Shown here piece by piece: positions 9,397 to 21,299 of a stretch of DNA of 64,000 nt (its first letter is position 1; each line of letters begins with the position of its first letter). The notes under the pieces were generated by a model. That model saw only the letters and a program-made list of their open reading frames with translations, had not been told where the DNA came from and searched no databases. The position numbers and the translations under genes were made by a program. This stretch comes from Reticulitermes speratus (taxonomy: Eukaryota; Arthropoda; Insecta; Blattodea; Rhinotermitidae): positions 26,473,521-26,537,520 of the forward strand of contig JAJKFL010000042.1 in NCBI GenBank assembly GCA_021186555.1, in the 5' to 3' direction.

Positions 9397-11689
9397 TGTT
9401 ATAGTAGCCGAGGAGGTATAAAAATTACGCGAACGCGCCACAATGTGACTTTATACTTGTATATTGCCTATCTTGTTTAAATATAAGTCGTATACGAAAG
9501 TATAGAGTTAAAATCTAAAAATTACAAAGTACGTAACATTTTAAACTCGTGTTTAAGTCCCTTTTTTATCTAGTTTTTGTGTTGCGCTATGTTTTTCTTT
9601 TTTTTTATCTTTTTTTATTCCTGCCTAGCTTGCTTTCTGTACCAGCCTCACGTCATTGTACTTCGAAAGTTGATATGTTTATTTTAACTATTTCCGATAA
9701 CCACGCTGGGCGCAGCTTGGTATCGTAAAAACAAAAGAAAAAGAATTGTAAAAAATCACGACTCTTGCAAGGTCAACACCTACGATTCACGATTATTCTA
9801 TTTGAGGGGTTTTGTCATTTTGCTCAGTTTCTCCAAGCTCATGCTAGTATATCACCTTTCACATAGGCAACGACAGGTTACGTCCACGTCTTTCCCAGTT
9901 CATCATTTGCAGTCATCATTGGATTTGATTGTCTACGTGAGAAAGTCTGTTTAAATAAACTGAGCTGTCTGATTTAAAATGCACTAGTGTGATCCAGAGC
10001 AGCCCAGTGCCGTCGTAATTTACAATCTGTCGCCAGCGATTTATCCCATCAGATTAAGACAATTCATAACCATCGTCTCGTACATAAAGAAGGTCGCATG
10101 TGAGGCAAAAATACTCCTATTCATATTCGGAATGTTCTGGTGTTGATTCCCGGGCCTGACACAGGCTATCCTGATGTTTTTCTAGTACCTTCATGCAGAT
10201 GCTGGAATACATTAAAATATGTCATGACCACATTCTTTCCAATTATTCAAAATCGTCATCCCAGTCGATGTCATATGACATGATACGCGATTGAAAAAGT
10301 GCTGTTAAATTGAGGATAAACACTGTCCAACAGCAACTGTTGATACACGTGGTCCTGTAACCAGATAAACAAAGGAACAACGCCCAAGTTAACCATTTGA
10401 AGTCCACTGGTGACTACATGTAGTGTACCACCTGCTGTAAAATTAAGATACTGCGTTTTGTGTTCCGTCCGATTCTCACAAAATTACTGATTGCCTTCCT
10501 AAACAAAATTGACTGGTCGGTCTTTTTAATGGACGGTGTTTTCTGTGAAGTAAGACTGGAGTGTTATGTGTAACGTACATTAAAGTCGGTCTTCAGTGAG
10601 TCAAACTAGGTGATGAAGTATATTGACAGTAGCATGTTAATGTTTCAGTAGAATAACAACTGGAAAGCCTTGACGGTGCCGAAGATTCTTAAGCCCAGCA
10701 AAAGGCTATTATTTTTCCAAAATGCATCATAACGGTGCATAGACGAGGAGTGCTAGAGAACGTGTGTAACATGCGGATTCCAGAGACGGAAAGACCACGA
10801 GAAAACTCGCAAGACATTCATGTTCTTATTCTTATCCTTATTCCTTGTCCTTGGTATCCTAACAGGACATGACGAACACAGATCTTTGGGGGTTTACAGT
10901 CCACGACATATCGGTGTTTGCAAGGGGCTGTAAGTTTCTGAAAAGATTGTACACGCCTTTTATGTCTGTTGAACTGCTATCAGACAATCTGATCGCTGCC
11001 CAGACGTCGACACAATAGAGTTACTAAGGCAGCGTGAATGAATACACTAAACATTATAAAATACTTCATCTTTTGCGACATGAAGAAGTCTCTCAAAGTC
11101 AGGCTTAACTTATAGTAACACCAAGCACGTTTTAATATTGTTACAAAGGTATTTGTGTATATGGGAATGGAGAGATTCACTTTTTTGTAGAGGTTAAAAG
11201 CATCTTCTGCTGCTTATGGGCGCAGGAGCGGAAAGTGTTAGAAGGCTGGCATTAGAAAGAGACGGACGCGCTATAAGGAAGGACCAGTAAAGTGTTTTAC
11301 ATCTTTCACGCGGTCACATGCATTTTTAATGCGGTCAGCACTCGAAACACACGGGTAAGGTGCTAGAATTTGTTCATTTTTTCTTTTTTTACTTTGGTAG
11401 GTCTCCATGCCAAAAGTACAGTCTTGTTCATACCTAGGTTTCTTCTGTCAGGAGTTACGGACTGATCAGAAGACTTCGTCGGAGACCTCACCGTGCACAA
11501 AATGTTTCCGCCAACAGTAGGAAGCACGGAAATGTACATTGCTGGTTCTGAACTGGGCTTCCGAGAGAACATAGGGTTCTTTCTTTTATCTTTTCTTTAT
11601 CTTAATTTTATGGCCATTAATAAGAAAACACTTTTCTTTCTAATAAAGTTTTACAGTGACTTCATGAACGTTTGTGCGGTTTAAGTATA
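9397..11689. other. long unassigned stretch
   Basis: No gene is recognised over 2.3 kb. The first 80 bp hold the family G companion segment (GCGAACGCGCCACAATGT). A short SINE family F-like piece (GTTGATTCCCGGGCCTGACA) is at 10142-10161. Open frames at 10980, 11363 and 11493 are under 70 codons and show no domain. Confidence 0.5.
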
Positions 11690-11726
11690 TTTCTTCTTCT
11701 TCTTCTTATTATTATTATTATTATTT
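11690..11726. repeat. compound (CTT)n(ATT)n microsatellite
   Basis: About five CTT units run directly into about six ATT units. Confidence 0.93.
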
Positions 11727-11744
11727 AAATTTTTAATTTGACGG

Positions 11745-11850
11745 CAATTTGTGTGTAAGGGGTGCGCGACTTGAGATTTTAGGGAGGGGTTCGCAGAATG
11801 AGTGAGACCTTTTAGGGGTCTGTGGCACCAGAAGGGTAGAGAAACAGTGG
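11745..11850. mobile_element. hAT-like element end, tentative
   Basis: GAGGGGTTCGCAGAATGAGT, CTTTTAGGGGTCTGTGGCA and GAGAAACAGTGG resemble the subterminal GGGTCCGCGG...GAGAACCACTG pattern of hAT transposon ends. A related segment is at 28855-28925. No matching opposite end or 8-bp duplication was found. Confidence 0.35.
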
Positions 11851-12029
11851 CAGAAATCATTATAGATACCACAGAGGGTTGCGTTGTTTATCGCTTTATT
11901 TAAATACGGCTTGTCAGTTGCAAAGTTTTTATAGCCTCTAATAAGAACATTATTACAGAATATGAACTGGGGATGATGTGGAAAAGAGTGCATGTATTTC
12001 GTCTGTTTGTTTTAGGTAGTAGCTACCAA

Positions 12030-12145
12030 AGTTTCGGTGGAAGAGCTTGTTGCCTTCATCTTCAGGGGCCAACTAGTCCCAAATCTTCGACTACATTGAC
12101 CCTGAAAGAGGGGGCAGAAAGCTTCTCTGCAACGTCGACATTTAC
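12030..12145. repeat. two divergent hammerhead-like cores, degraded
   Basis: Minus-strand core CTGAAGA at 12059-12065 with GAAAC at 12030-12034. Plus-strand core-like CTGAAAGA at 12103 is followed by GCAACGTCG in place of GAAACGTCG at 12138. The downstream words TTTACCAGTCCACACGGCGT and CAGAAGACTTC place the plus-strand half in family HH2. Confidence 0.45.
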
Positions 12146-12669
12146 CAGTCCACACGGCGTCGTACCACAGAAGACTTCAGTCTGCATCAACGCCGCTTGT
12201 GACAGCCTCAGATCTCGCAATTTAAGTGTTCGTGTTTGTATAGGGAGACGGTCTGCCATGATGGCAGAATATTTGTAAGTCAACTCAAGATTTGAAACTT
12301 ATTTTAGAAAAAAAAAAGAGGCACGCATAACTTAGCACATACACAAAACGACGCTGAATTACATATTCCGCTTTTCGCCAGTGTCGGAAAGGAAACAACG
12401 AAACTTCACCTGCCTTTACATGTATTAAGAACGCTGCACATAATTCTCAAACATTTGTGTTCACTGTTCAAGTCATTTTATTTCGTCACTAAACAATCTT
12501 GTTCTGTACGAAACCTAGAAACGAGGCTTCGTGTTCCAAGAAGATTTATTCATAATGACTTTAAAATCGTTTCTTTAACTTAAGTTTTGCAATTATTTTA
12601 GAACAACGTGTTGTTTCTGTGCCTTTCCTCGTGGATTCACTTCAAGTTAGCAGTTTATAATTATAACTC
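12146..12669. other. unassigned sequence
   Basis: The end of the HH2 repeat (to about 12200), then AT-rich sequence without a recognisable gene. Confidence 0.5.
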
Positions 12670-12915
12670 GGGAGCTCTGCTAGCTGAGTATAGCCACTGA
12701 TCTTGCCAAGGTACAGTATTTGATTCCTGGAGGGGAGGGGGAGTGTTTCCTTCCCCACAGCGTTTAGACGCATCTTGGGTTCCACCCAGTCTCCTACCCA
12801 ATTTGTACCACGGGCACTGTTCTCAGGATCAATCGGCTGGAGCGTGAAACTCGCCTTTCATCTCCATCCAACATTGAACTTAAGCGCAGGAATAGCTTTT
12901 AAGTACAAAGTCAAA
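12670..12915 (+). repeat. SINE family D, diverged
   Basis: A head fragment GGGAGCTCTGCTAGCTGA and box B-like TTTGATTCCTGGAGG are followed by the family D body (GGTTCCACCCAGTCTCCT, ACCACGGGCACTGTTC, GGAGCGTGAAACTC). Confidence 0.5.
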
Positions 12916-13360
12916 TCAGAGTAGAGCGTAACACTGCAAGGATTGCGGACGAATTCCTCGGCCGTTAGGCTGTCATGCCTAACGTGAAAACAAAGTATAG
13001 CGGTATGTTTCTACCCATCGCAGTACAATAACGTACTGATCTCAGGTTGCGATAGTCATAATGAGAGAACAGTGAGTTTATGAGTTTTATGATGTCGCAC
13101 CACTAAACAAGTGTCTTTCACAATGGCTGTTGACATCATAAAGATGGTGAGATTCTGCCTGTTATGAACGTAGTAAATTTGTATTCGTAATTTAGTCAGG
13201 GCCGTCTGAGCTATACTGACGCCAACTGTTCAGATGATTTACGGACCAGACAGGCACATTACACATAGTTGTCATACTTTTCGTTTGTCGTAACAAAAAA
13301 TTTGGGGACTGTTATTAAATCATGAGATTTGACGTTTTCACTGTGCTGTACATGAAGAGT
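12916..13360. other. unassigned sequence
   Basis: No gene is recognised. Runs up to the minisatellite without an obvious boundary element. Confidence 0.5.
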
Positions 13361-13995
13361 ACGGTGTTATGGATGTGACGGTGTTATGGATGTGACGGTG
13401 TTATGGATGTGACGGTGTTATGGATGTGACGGTGTTATGGATGTGACGGTGTTATGGATGTGACGGTGTTATGGATGTGACGGTGTTATGGATGTGACGG
13501 TGTTATGGATGTGACGGTGTTATGGATGTGACGGTGTTATGGATGTGACGGTGTTATGGATGTGACGGTGTTATGGATGTGACGGTGTTATGGATGTGAC
13601 GGTGTTATGGATGTGACGGTGTTATGGATGTGACGGTGTTATGGATGTGGCGGTGTTATGGATGTGGCGGTGTTATGGATGTGGCGGTGTTATGGATGTG
13701 ACGGTGTTATGGATGTGACGGTGTTATGGATGTGACGCTGTTATGGATGTGACGGTGTTATGGATGTGACGGTGTTATGGATGTGACGGTGTTATGGATG
13801 TGACGGTGTTATGGATGTGACGGTGTTATGGATGTGACGGTGTTATGGATGTGACGCTGTTATGGATGTGACGGTGTTATGGATGTGGCGGTGTTATGGA
13901 TGTGACGCTGTTATGGATGTGACGGTGTTATGGATGTGACGGTGTTATGGATGTGACGGTGTTGTGGATGTGACGGTCCATAAGGATGTGACGCT
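13361..13995 (+). repeat. 17-bp minisatellite, about 37 units
   Basis: The unit is ACGGTGTTATGGATGTG. Most units are identical. Variants are a short run of three units with GTGGCGG (about 13650-13690), scattered units with ACGCTG (about 13735, 13853 and 13907) and a decayed last two units (GTTGTGG, then GTCCATAAGG). A 17-bp period is not a multiple of three and each cycle brings TGA into frame, so it does not encode a repeated protein. The uniformity points to recent expansion. Confidence 0.98.
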
Positions 13996-14598
13996 GTGCA
14001 GTTTCATGGATTTTATAGTTCGGATTGCCCTGAAAGCTGAAGCAGCAGATTTCTCCGAAATATTGGTATTTACAAAATTAAGCGAGGTCGCAACCTAGAA
14101 GACTTTAATTGTAGTTATGTAAGCAAAGAACGCCTTGGTAAAGTCTGCGTACCACGTCACAGAGTACACTGTCTGCAGTGTTGTGTTGTGACTGTGCCAT
14201 CAGCATGGGATGAACGCAGTGACGAATGGCGTTTCCTTTGCGGAAGAAGAATGACCCGAGAAAGCCCGAAAAATTTTAACTTTGGTATCATCTGAACCCT
14301 AACACCGTCTGTACTACCAGACACGACCCCGAACGTTATCTGTGCTACCAGACGATAGCTCGAACTTTGATTAAACTACCAGGCCCGGGCCCGTGCAGAC
14401 CTATAAAGCTTTCTTTCAGACTTGCTTTTTCATGACACTCGGCGTTCTTAAGACCTTGCGAAAGGATCCATAAAGGCGAAAAGCTTAATACAGTCACAGT
14501 AAATTGGAAGTTACCGTTGTGTCGTTACCCTTGTGTTCTTTATATCATTTTTTGGACGCGTTCGCAAAATTGCGAAAAGCGACTATTAGCTTCGTCAT
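13996..14598. other. unassigned sequence
   Basis: A segment around 14045-14100 (ATTTCTCCGAAATATTGG, then GAGGTCGCAACCTAGAAG) resembles a dispersed repeat I cannot name. There is no gene. Confidence 0.4.
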
Positions 14599-14770
14599 GT
14601 CTGTCTCTCTGTCCCTCCGTCCGCAGGGAACAACTCGGCTCCCACGCAATGGATTTTTATAAAATTTGATATTTGAGTATTTTTCGGAACTCTGTTGAGA
14701 AAATTCAAATTTCTTTAAAATCTGACAAGAATAACGGGCACTTTACATGAAGACCTATGTACATTTATGA
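14599..14770 (+). repeat. family G repeat, third copy
   Basis: CTGTCTCTCTGTCCCTCCGT, CAACTCGGCTCCCAC, GATTTTTATAAAATTTGATA and CACTTTACATGAAGAC match the order in the tandem copies at 8951-9396. Confidence 0.65.
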
Positions 14771-15004
14771 TCGTATCTCTCATACTTCTTCTTAGAATGA
14801 GAAATGTTTCAGACAAAAGTTGTAGAGAAAGTCAAAACACACATTTTATGTTCAGTATTTTTTCCCTCCCGAAAATTGTACAGTTTATGTGATAATGTGG
14901 AAAAGTATGTTAGAGTCGGACAGGCCACACATGACACTTTTCATGCTGGATAATTAAAACTACAGACACATTCATAATTTGTAATAGTTACTGCTTTTCA
15001 ACGG

Positions 15005-15070
15005 CAACAATGGTTGCGCGAACGCGCCTCAATGTTACGTTATACGTACATTACCTGTCTTGTCATTCAT
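15005..15070 (+). repeat. family G companion segment
   Basis: GCGCGAACGCGCCTCAATGT and TACGTACATTACCTGTCTTG match 9432-9475. The reverse complement occurs at 35275-35325. Confidence 0.55.
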
Positions 15071-15519
15071 GTGAGCTTCTTACCTAGGCACCATAGGTGG
15101 GAAAAGGTCATACAAAACCAAGCATTGGGCCAGCACAGCAAAGTTGACTTACAAGCTTTTAAATTTACGCCTACTGTAACATTAAATGTCGCTGCATTTT
15201 GCCCTGAAGAGTATACGTATATGCAGGTTTCATAAAAGTGTCAGAATGAACTGCTGAACGTTTCTCTCAGCAGCATAAACCGATAATTTGTGCAATGAAC
15301 ACGTAGCGCGTTCTATGTGAGTTAGGTCCTGAGCTTTTTAAGTATAATTATTCCCACATTAGGCTTCACAGGGCCGGTGCACGTTCAGTATCTGGTTTTA
15401 TGAATACTCTACACTTTCAAGTTTCTAGAATGTTAGGTTCATAAAGAAAACTTGTTACACATGTCCATAGCAGCAGTTCCTTAATAAATTAATTCCTCCT
15501 TTGTGTTGGATTCTGATTA
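15071..15519. other. unassigned sequence
   Basis: No gene or repeat is recognised. Confidence 0.45.
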
Positions 15520-15775
15520 GCTGATTCGGTACAGTGATAGGCTACGGGCTGGAAGTTCCTATTTCCTGCAGTTGCAAGAGATTTCCCTCTACTAGGCTAC
15601 GTAATAAAATTCCCAGACCGCCCCTGTGGGTACCGGGAACCCTATCCCCGGGGTACAGCGGGCGTGGTGTGAGGCTGACCACTCACCCCCTATTTTGTTC
15701 CGCGGTTAAGAATGAGTGGAGCCACACCTCGAGTTTCCCATATTCTTTCTTGGAATGCGCAGGACAACTTTGCTT
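15520..15775 (+). repeat. SINE family D
   Basis: A decayed head (GATTCGGTACAGTGATAGGC) is followed by CAGACCGCCCCTGTGGG, GAACCCTATCCCCGGGG, GTGAGGCTGACCACTC and AAGAATGAGTGGAG. Confidence 0.55.
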
Positions 15776-15889
15776 ACTCGTAACTGCGTTGACAAGTAGA
15801 TGTAGCTGTGAACACAATTACGCTTTCAGTTTCGTTACGTATGTGTGAAGGGGAAAAAGATCAACTTAGGCCTCCATCCAAATTGGCTT

Positions 15890-16105
15890 TAAGTTATCCC
15901 GGTGGAGACGAGATTTTCAGCACCCGTCCAGACCGGCCCTGGGGCCTACCCAGCCTCCTGTGCAATGGGTACCAGGTCATTCCCGGGGGTAAATCGGCCG
16001 GGACGTGGCGTTGACCACCCACCCCATCTAGCGCCAAGGTTAAAGAAAGAGTAGAGCTGTACCTCTACTCCCCCTCAAGGCCTCTATGGCCTGTTCTAGA
16101 GTGAA
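15890..16105 (+). repeat. SINE family D, 5'-truncated
   Basis: GTCCAGACCGGCCCTGGGG, CCCAGCCTCCTGTGCAAT, GTCATTCCCGGGGGTAAA and CTGTACCTCTACTCCCC match the family D body. The copy directly upstream is in the same orientation, so the two lie in tandem. Confidence 0.6.
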
Positions 16106-16108
16106 CTT

Positions 16109-16150
16109 TACCTTCTTCTTCTCTCTCTCTCTCTCTCTCTTTTTTTTTCC
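16109..16150. repeat. (CT)n/poly-T microsatellite
   Basis: A CTT/CT run followed by nine T residues. It sits at the 3' end of the SINE and may have grown from its tail. Confidence 0.93.
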
Positions 16151-16629
16151 AGTTCGGTTGAAGTTGGCGTGAACTAGTCTGACAAGCTGGCACATGTATG
16201 TAGACCACCATGCGGCCGGTTAACATGTAGCTTAGGTTAGAATTCACACGACTCACTATTATTTATGTACAGGCCTTAGTAATTGTTGACATGTCCTTAT
16301 GACTGCGCCTAACGAGGGACATAATGTAAGGTCCCTCTGTCCAAGCAGCATAATATGCAGGCGTATTACAGTAATGGAATTAGCCTGCGTTTCGGTAGGA
16401 TATGGAGAAGGTTGGTTAGCTTCACGTTCCGGCCTCTCTGTCCTGACCTCATCCTTCCAGTCCATCAGCATTATGAAAATCTCTAAAACAAACCGTATTT
16501 TTGTGAGTGATTGGGAGAAACTCGTGCCAGCTTTCTCGGATGTCTATTCAATAAGCTGTACTTCCTGCTGTCTATCTGACAGCCGCCCGTCCGTCCACAA
16601 CTCGATGACACGCCACGGTATGACCATGT
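16151..16629. other. unassigned sequence
   Basis: The longest open frame (110 codons, 16299-16631 +) shows no recognisable domain. Confidence 0.45.
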
Positions 16630-16842
16630 GACAAGGGATTCACTCAGTACTTTCACCTCATATGGTATGGCATTATGACCAGGGAGCCACTTTATGTTGT
16701 CCTTTCACATGTTATGGTACGATAACAAGGGGCAATTCATGTTGTCCCGTCACATATTAGGGCATGATGGAACGAGAGTCACTTAGTGTTTTCCCCTCAC
16801 TTGGAGTTATTTCATGTTGCCCTCTCACATATTATTCTCGTA
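16630..16842 (+). repeat. degenerate 46-bp tandem repeat, 4-5 units
   Basis: Units share the order ACAAGGG, CACTT/CA, ATGTTGTC, CTTTCACAT and TATGGTA. The first three units (starting at about 16630, 16677 and 16724) are the best preserved and the last two are shortened. Confidence 0.7.
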
Positions 16843-18279
16843 TTAGAATTGTTAAACTAGAGTAGGAAGGCTGAGATGGGTCTTTGATGGAAAAACAAGG
16901 AATACAAACAAAATTTTGATGTAAGAAACTTAATGAAAGAAATCACTTTCAGTGCGGAATACAAATTAATATAAAATTACAATTCCGCAGATAGCTTGTG
17001 AGGAGAATGCGAGTAACTAGAATGATTTGACGATGATGACGTTTCGCATGCTGTGTCACGGAATTTATAGAACATTTTAATACGTTTCAATAACATAAGG
17101 ACGAGTTTGAGGCCTGGCTAGCAGCATGTTGTTTGCATATTCTCGGGTACCATAAATTACAATAACATTTTTAAAACAGCGCCCTCCTGAAGCGAATGTA
17201 TGCGGAAGTCGCGACTGAATCGTCAGCTTGATTCCACACTCGCGACAAGACTGACTCTATAGAAACCGTTATTGGATATTATGAGGGTGATTTGGGGATG
17301 ATGGCGTGGCCATCCTGTCTGTCGGACAGCGTGGACAAGAAGTGATTTCATCACTTTAGGATCTGTCTGAAACTTGCTTATTTAAAATGATCAGCTTGAT
17401 CAGTAATGTGGAAGATTTACACATGACTTCCGCGAAGCGAGCTTATTGCGTTATAGGTAGACCCGACTTGACGGAAGCAGCGTCTGACATTTTGGGCTCA
17501 GTACGCTTTCAGAAGAATGTCATTGTATGTGACTCTGCTTGTAGATGTTTTCACTCCCTGCTGAGTCATGTGACGCTTTCTTCCCTGTACTCCTATTCAG
17601 GTAACCATACTTGAATGCATGGGCGACACGCAGGCAGGTTTGATTGACACTCGCTTACATTTATTAAAACTATGCTGCTCAGTTTACGCAACTGTGATGA
17701 AACTTCTCTGTATTGCGAAACAAAAACAGTACCGAGGTAGACATAGTTGGGTGTTATTCAGACCTAATTCCGGGCTGAGGCTACACGGTTTTGAGCAGGG
17801 GCTTCACATGAGTGGTGTTCAGAACATATAGGCCACTTGTTGTCTAATATATTATACTATACAGATCACTGGACGTGATTATCATACTTGTTCTACAAAA
17901 CACATATCTTAGTAGACATATTAAGGAGAGAGAACAACAGTGTATCATCATCTTGTCAGGTATTACGTACTTCTAGGATCACCTGTTGTGGTTTCCTGTC
18001 ACATCTTCAGTGATCTTCCTAAGCTTCTCTTTCCCCTAGGCGTGTAGGAAGGGCTTGTCCTTCAACTACTGTTAATGCTCGTCAGTATGAATTTCGACTG
18101 TGTACCCGTATAGCAGTACGTGAGTTAGTGCCCGGATATATCGAAGGTACCTGGAAACTTGCACAAATTGGAATACCGGAGATATTATTTAGATATGGCC
18201 ATAGTCCGTTGCGTACATTTAAAAAGTGTCTAATTATTTTATGTTTTTTTCCATGAACAGTTTTTAAAAGGAACTGAAA
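16843..18279. other. unassigned sequence
   Basis: No gene is supported. Frames at 17387-17614 and 17619-17831 (+) are of chance length. A 77-codon stretch without ATG (about 18023-18256 +) was considered as an exon and not accepted. Confidence 0.45.
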
Positions 18280-18460
18280 ATTGTGCGAGATTTTAGGCAT
18301 TCGCCGCGGCGTAGTTGAGGTCTTGCATTTTCTGGGGTGTTGCGCAGCGTCAAGGGGTAATTTGTTACCGCTTGATTCTTGAAGATGGCACCGACACACT
18401 TTCCCGAAACGTCGCTAGCAGACTATCCATTGACACTGTGCTGCTACCCACAAGATCGAA
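18280..18460 (+). repeat. HH2-like repeat with degraded hammerhead core
   Basis: CGCCGCGGCGTAGTTGAGGT and GTTGCGCAGCGTC resemble the HH2 end. Downstream, TTGAAGATGGCACC (core CTGAAGA with C3 changed to T, 18379-18385) is followed by CCCGAAACGTCGC. Stem II does not pair well. Confidence 0.35.
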
Positions 18461-19409
18461 GACCTAAACTGACAACTACATTTAATAAATTGTTTCACCG
18501 ATAAACTACATTGCAGGAGTAAATTTTGGCCCTTTCATCAACTTTCTTTGCTAACTAATGTTAAAGGAAACATTTTTTACAACCTTGCGTTGAAAGTTTC
18601 ATGTATCAATTCCCCTTTTAAAGGAACCTTGGTCTATACTTTTGTAACGTTTATAGTGTGTGGAGATTTCATAAACAATTAGATACCTGAGATCGCTACC
18701 TGGCAGGCAGATGTCAGAAGTCACACAAGCGGCTGCAATGTTATTGTTTCTCAGTAGAGGTGACATGACACATGTGAAGTGTTCACCAGTGTAAACAAAA
18801 TATTTTAATATCTCTTCATCAAGTAATACGATGATTATATGCTGCCACACGTCTGCCTACATTGGGACTGGGCACTCGAAGCTCCTCTGTTCACTCACAG
18901 CCTACCAGCAGTCACTTGGCATGCATGCTTACACTGTGTTATTTCCGGCTTACATCTGCGTCGAATGACATACAGTGATAACCTCTTTGGTGTTACTCGT
19001 AATACAACTGTCATTAAATCCGACCATTAGACTCCGTTTAATGTTACTTAAGTCCGCTCTGTAGACTACAATTTGTGGCGTGGTGGTCGCTTTCCGTCGG
19101 GTTTCTGTAACTAAATTTAAGCACTTACGTTTCACCCCACCCATTGTACATGCCAGTTCATTGTAATGACCTTTATTCATTACTTTTGTAATATTATTAG
19201 CAGTAGAGAGAAAATCAGTAGGTATATTACTATATATTTCAGTCACACACAAAGGTAATTGTGAAAATTCTTTCACTTACTCATACTCATTACATGTTTC
19301 GGTGAAATATCTACAGTCTATTCCGAATGCATGTGTTGTCACTATTGAAATTAAGGTTAAAATGATCGTTAAGTATTAATATATGTGGTGTGCGCTCCAT
19401 ATCTTGATA
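18461..19409. other. unassigned sequence
   Basis: No gene is recognised. A degraded ACCGAAACATGTAATG (minus strand, about 19283-19298) resembles the 3' part of a hammerhead core without its partner. Confidence 0.45.
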
Positions 19410-19681
19410 CAGTCATCCCCCGACGTACGTCGTCTCGACTTACTTGTTCCGCACTTACGTCATTTACCTCCGGACTCAGCATACAGAGTTATGGAAAATT
19501 AGAAAATGATGGACCTAGTTTTGAGACGTAGTAGCTTTCGTGAGAAGAGACAGAGATGATATTTGCTGTAACGTATTCGTTTTCTCAAACAAGCACGCGC
19601 ACATAGTTTTGCGCATACTTCATGCACATGCGCGATACGCCTGCAGCTGTAGTAAGCATTGCCACTGCCGCAGTTAGGACG

Positions 19682-20745
19682 ATGTCGAGCATGCACGAGA
19701 AAGCGCAGTGTGCCATTTGGCTCGCCGAAAGCAAACGTATTTGAAACAGTGCAGCGCAATTGCCGCCGTACATACGGAAGGGATTCTCCTATCGGCAAAG
19801 CGATTCGACGTTGGTTTAACTAGTTTAGGGAAAGTTGAAATGTGAGAAAGGGCAAATTATCGGACAACCGCGGACGTCAGGTTAAAATGTTGAACGCATA
19901 AGGCTAGCGTGTCGACGTAGTCCAATTCGTTGGAGTTTGCAGCTGGGGGTACTGAAAAAGACTATCTAAAATATCTTGCAAAGGAGGCTAATGTAGCACG
20001 CTTGCAAAATCCAAATTTTGCATGGAATCAAAGAGACATATCGGTACACGGTACACAGTAGTTTAATTTGCAAATTTGATGATGAATGCAGTGATGATGA
20101 TTATGATGATGATGATGAAGACGACGACAACTTCTACGGCGAGTAATGTTCATAGATGAGACAACCTTCCATATGAATGGTCACGTAAACAGGCACAGCT
20201 GTCGCATCTGGGGACAGGAACAACGACGTGAGATTTATGAGCATGTTTGCGACTCCCTGAAAGCTAATGTGTGGTGTGGCTTAATGCATAATTGTGTTAT
20301 AGTGCCTTCCTTTTTTGTAGAAAACTCTTATCACCGTAAACATTTGCCTGGATATATTACAAATGTTTGTCTTCCCACAAATTGATGGCATTGAATAAGA
20401 AAAAGGTGCAATTCTCTTTCAACAAGACGATGCGCCGCCCACTTCAGTCATGAGATATGAATTGCCCGAAAGTCAGATTTCCTAATCAGTGGAGTGGAAG
20501 AGGAGTACTAACGCTGTGGCCGCCACGAAGTCAAGACTTCTCACCAGTGGGTTTTTTCTATGTAGAATTAAAAATAATCTCATTTACGCGTAGAAAATCC
20601 GAAATTTACGTAATCTCCGAGAGAGAATTAACACAAATGTAATGGCGTTCACTCCGGAAATGTTTCAATGAATACGTCAAGAAATTGAGTAACGTCTTGA
20701 TGTTTACAGGGCTAAGAAAGATGGCGCACATTGAGGTTTAAGTTA
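19682..20745 (+). pseudogene. mariner-like transposase, nested
   Basis: Translation in changing frames gives the family's parts in order. An N-terminal helix-turn-helix starts at the ATG at 19682 (HEKAQCAIWLAESK, then VQRNCRRTYGRDSP at 19750-19790). A second DNA-binding part follows (RRASLQLGV-like, about 19928-19965). The catalytic start is MFIDETTFHMNGHVNRHSC at 20146-20202, with the first Asp in FIDE and HVNRHSCRIWG typical of the family. Then come VWCGLMHNCVI and FQQDDAPP at 20416-20439 with the second Asp. PPRSQDFSPVGFF lies at 20520-20560, where the third catalytic Asp is replaced by Gly. The tail reads ...EIE-RLDVYRA-KDGAHIEV. A GAT/GAC microsatellite (20080-20130) has grown inside it. 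It needs several frameshifts and cannot be active. I could not locate its own terminal repeats. Confidence 0.8.
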
Positions 20746-20834
20746 TGTATGAAAACCTATTGAGCTGATGAACACGTAACAGCAAATCCCATCTCCATAA
20801 AAGTTATTACGTGTCGAAACAATAGCCGTCATTG

Positions 20835-21299
20835 TCGATGACCCTCTATTAAGCCAAGCGCTTAATTTCGTACCTGCGAAGCTGAAGTTGTCTTCGAGTT
20901 GCCGAGCTACCACGACCAGGATCTCACGCTTGACTATCTGGTTGAAATTCTGAAGCAAAGCGCACTTGACGAAGCTGAGGAACCTGAGCCTGAGCCTCAG
21001 GAGAGGACTTTGACGGTTTCGAAGTTGACTGAGGAGCTTTGACTCATTCATGCTGGCATCAAGGTGTTGGAGGACATTGATGTGAACGAGCAGCGAGCAG
21101 CAAAACTAGACAAAGAATTATGAGAATGCTTGCTTGCAGTGAGGAGATTCAGAAGGAGACGAAGAGGTCGCCAGACTTTAATGCTTGAGTTCTTCAAGTC
21201 ATCTTTAGGGACCCTTGCAACGCCACCTGTATTGCTGGACATTGAAGATGATGATCCAGATGTTCCGCCCACAGTTCAAGAAGAAATTCTTTCTCCTTA
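20835..21299 (+). pseudogene. Tigger transposase C-terminal region
   Basis: The translated frame reads LDYLVEILKQSALDEAEEP, then LTVSKLTEEL, a stop, HAGIKVLEDIDVNEQRAAKL, DKEL, a stop, ECLLAVRRFRRRR, and an acidic tail ending PTVQEEILSP before TAA at 21297. The pattern of an acidic linker, LTEEL...GI..LE..D.N..RAAK and a C-terminal TSLDSFF-like part is that of CENP-B/jerky-like Tigger transposases. At least two in-frame stops are present. It belongs to the surrounding element, not to the nested mariner-like gene. Confidence 0.7.

Noticed and set aside
13361-13995. CRISPR-like array
   Set aside because: Units abut directly without unique spacers. It is a 17-bp minisatellite in animal DNA.
18023-18256. 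77-codon stretch without ATG considered as an exon
   Set aside because: No recognisable domain, no polypyrimidine/AG and GT pair that stands out, and length is within chance at this base composition.
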